A DNA stretch of 6,118 nt from Nitrospirota bacterium (lineage in GTDB: Bacteria; Nitrospirota_A; Leptospirillia; Leptospirillales; Leptospirillaceae). The stretch covers positions 1-6,118 of the forward strand of contig JAJYPO010000140.1 in the NCBI GenBank assembly GCA_021795275.1, given 5' to 3'. Below are positions 4,760-6,118 of the stretch, in pieces. Numbering within the stretch: the first letter of the stretch is position 1; each line of letters starts with the position of its first letter. The notes under the pieces are model-generated. The model was not told the origin of the DNA. It saw only the letters and a program-made list of their open reading frames with translations, and did not search any database. The position numbers were made by a program, and so were the translations under genes.

Positions 4760-6058
4760 CTACCCCTTTCCTCCGCTCTTCTGGTCCGCGTCCCCGGAGG
4801 TCTCCCGGAGGGCGATGTCGGGGCGGACCTGTCCGCCCTTGAGGCGGAGCGTCCCCATGATCCGGTAGGCGGCCTCCCGGGCGTGGGCCAGCGTCTCCCC
4901 CCGCCCCACGGCGGTGAGAACCCTTCCTCCGGAGGCGCAGAGAACGCCGTTTTTGCGTTCGACGCCGGCGAAGTAAAGGGCGCCGTCGGGAAATGTCGTC
5001 CCGGCCGGCGGAAGTCCTTCGATGGGGTCTCCGGTGACGGGTTTGTCCGGGTAGCCGGCCGAGGCCAGGACAACCCCCACCCGGGGAGAGGGGGCGATCG
5101 CCCAGTGTTTCTTGAGGTCTCCCGCGGCGATCTCCTCCATCAGGGGCAGGGCGGCCTCTCCCAGGGACTCAAAGAGGATCTGGGCTTCGGGATCCCCCAT
5201 CCGGTCTGTGAACTCAAGCACGGAGGGACCTTCTTCGGTCATCATGAGGCCGGCATAGAGAAATCCCGAAAAGGGAGCCTCGGCCTTGGCCAGACCCCAC
5301 AGGCAGCGCTCGATGATCTCGCAGGCCTTCTCCTGATCCCGGGCGCTCCAGCCCGGAACGGGGGTCAGCACGCCCATGCCGCCGGTATTGGGCCCCTTGT
5401 CCCCGGCTCCGATCCGCTTGAAGTCCCGGGCCGTGGGAAAGGGCACGAAGGTCTTTCCGTCGGTGGCCACGATGAACGAGACCTCCGGTCCGGAGAGGGC
5501 CTTTTCGATAAAGACGACCTCTCCTCCCGGAACCTCCCTGCGGTCGAGATATCGGCCGAGAGCCTCGTCCCACTCTTCCCGGGTGGAGACCACCGCAACG
5601 CCCTTTCCTTGCGCCAGGCCGTCGGCCTTGAAGACCAGCGGCAGACCCCATCGCCTGAGGCATTCCTCGGCCTCCTCCCGGCTCGTGACGGTCTTCCAGG
5701 GGGCGGTGGGGATGCCCGCCCGTTCCATCAGGGCCTTGGCAAAGGTCTTGGAGCCCTCGATCCGGGCGGCCCGGGCGGTGGGTCCCACCACCGGAATCCC
5801 CCGCTCAAGACAGGCATCCGCAAGACCCTCCATCAGAGGCTTTTCCGGGCCCACCACCACCAGTCCGCATCCGGCGGCGGCAACGGCCTTGGCCGCAAGC
5901 CGGGGATCCTCCGGAAGGGCCGGAGCCCGTTGAACCCCCTCCATTCCGTCATTTCCCGGAAAAAGGATGAGGCGCGATTTTGTCCGGGAGCGCCGAAGGG
6001 CCGAGACCAGAGCATGTTCCCGTCCTCCCGAGCCGATCACCCCGATCGTCTTTTCCAT
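4760..6058 (-). CDS. purD: Phosphoribosylamine-glycine ligase (GAR synthetase)
   Basis: 432 aa, normal length for PurD. It joins glycine to phosphoribosylamine using ATP in the second step of purine synthesis, in the cytoplasm. N-terminal domain starts with IGVIGSGGREHALVSAL (5-21), followed by LVVVGPEKPLMEGLAD (66-81). The ATP-grasp region has EGSKTFAKALM (101-111), LVFKADGLAQGKGV (141-154), PTARDFKRIGAGDKGPNTGG (208-227) and VLEFTDRMGDPEAQ (280-293). The C-terminal domain has GGRVLTAVGRG (377-387). Odd points: the usual EFNxRFGDPE reads EFTDRMGDPE, so Thr284 replaces an Asn expected to bind magnesium; the usual AQDHKR reads ARDFKR. The last dozen or so residues are polar and look like a short extension. 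Start ATG at 6058 has AAGGA 6 bases upstream. It follows purH by 22 bases. Confidence 0.96.
   Translation of the reverse strand: MEKTIGVIGSGGREHALVSALRRSRTKSRLILFPGNDGMEGVQRAPALPEDPRLAAKAVAAAGCGLVVVGPEKPLMEGLADACLERGIPVVGPTARAARIEGSKTFAKALMERAGIPTAPWKTVTSREEAEECLRRWGLPLVFKADGLAQGKGVAVVSTREEWDEALGRYLDRREVPGGEVVFIEKALSGPEVSFIVATDGKTFVPFPTARDFKRIGAGDKGPNTGGMGVLTPVPGWSARDQEKACEIIERCLWGLAKAEAPFSGFLYAGLMMTEEGPSVLEFTDRMGDPEAQILFESLGEAALPLMEEIAAGDLKKHWAIAPSPRVGVVLASAGYPDKPVTGDPIEGLPPAGTTFPDGALYFAGVERKNGVLCASGGRVLTAVGRGETLAHAREAAYRIMGTLRLKGGQVRPDIALRETSGDADQKSGGKG
4763..4768 (-). promoter_or_regulatory. Possible ribosome binding site of the YrdC-domain gene
   Basis: AAGGGG lies 7 bases before GTG 4755 and overlaps the end of purD. 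A stronger GGAGG (4770-4774) is 14 bases away. Together they support a start just behind purD, not inside it. Confidence 0.4.
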
Positions 6059-6064
6059 GGGCGG

Positions 6065-6069
6065 TCCTT
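6065..6069 (-). promoter_or_regulatory. Ribosome binding site of purD
   Basis: AAGGA, 6 bases before ATG 6058. A second purine-rich stretch, AGGAGG at 6071-6076, lies just upstream and is too far away (12 bases) to be the main site. Confidence 0.6.
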
Positions 6070-6080
6070 TCCTCCTGTGA

Positions 6081-6118
6081 TCAGTGCTTGAAGTGGCGAA
6101 CGCCCGTCAGGATCATGA
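6081..6118 (-). CDS. purH: PurH C-terminus (AICAR transformylase / IMP cyclohydrolase), partial
   Basis: Only the last 11 codons and the stop are inside the window: MILTGVRHFKH. This matches the very conserved end of PurH (compare MRHFRH or IRHFKH endings), which carries out the last two steps to IMP. Placement 22 bases upstream of purD is the classic purHD arrangement and supports the call despite its shortness. The rest lies beyond the right edge. Confidence 0.85.
   Translation of the reverse strand, partial: MILTGVRHFKH

Noticed and set aside
4756..5073. N-terminal extension of the YrdC-domain gene into purD
   Set aside because: The frame is open, but the extra 106 residues are Pro/Arg/Ser-rich shadow sequence of purD without similarity. 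GTG 4755 just after the purD stop is the natural start.
4700..6091. A 463-codon open frame on the plus strand opposite purD
   Set aside because: It is antisense to a clear PurD protein. Its Gly/Pro/Arg/His-rich sequence is what GC-biased codons give on the opposite strand, and it has no recognisable domain.
1..6118. Mobile elements, CRISPR arrays, tRNA or rRNA genes
   Set aside because: I saw no regularly spaced repeats, transposase or integrase motifs, tRNA-like cloverleaf segments or rRNA signatures on either strand.

Overview
The window looks like chromosome from a Gram-negative bacterium. It carries an Mla-type phospholipid-transport operon, which implies an outer membrane, and a periplasmic di-heme c-type peroxidase. 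Protein flavour and gene content would suit the Nitrospirota/Leptospirillum neighbourhood, but that is a low-confidence guess made without any database search. Every gene I can support lies on the minus strand, so the genes read from right to left in window coordinates.

Right part (about 6118 to 4126), visibly very GC-rich: the last 11 codons of purH, then purD 22 bases later, then a divergent Sua5/YciO/YrdC-domain protein 4 bases after purD. This looks like one purine-synthesis operon (last steps to IMP plus GAR synthetase) with a tRNA t6A-type domain protein at its end. Both purD and the YrdC-domain protein have substitutions at positions that are normally strongly conserved.

Middle (about 4126 to 3455), more AT-rich: a compact HigB/HigA-type toxin-antitoxin pair, toxin first, 3 bases apart. 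Its probable promoter overlaps an 18-base imperfect palindrome and may give a leaderless toxin mRNA. From 3454 to 3087 there is no gene, but several dyad elements are present: an AT-rich cluster of ATGTA/TACAT half-sites, a 13-base perfect palindrome and an 8-bp hairpin. A possible extended -10 promoter for the next operon follows.

Left part (about 3086 to 1), mid GC: an exported di-heme cytochrome c peroxidase of the CcpA/MauG family, then mlaE-like permease, mlaF-like ATPase and mlaD-like MCE protein, the last cut by the window edge. Gaps are 32, 49 and 69 bases with no convincing terminator, so these four probably form one transcription unit.

The two most notable points are biochemical. 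The mlaF-like ATPase keeps an intact Walker A but has lost the consensus Q-loop, signature, catalytic glutamate and H-loop residues. The peroxidase lacks the distal histidine of classical CCP while keeping the catalytic Gln, Glu and Trp, a pattern reminiscent of MauG/BthA. I found no transposase, CRISPR array, tRNA or rRNA, and no clear evidence of a wholly new multi-gene system.
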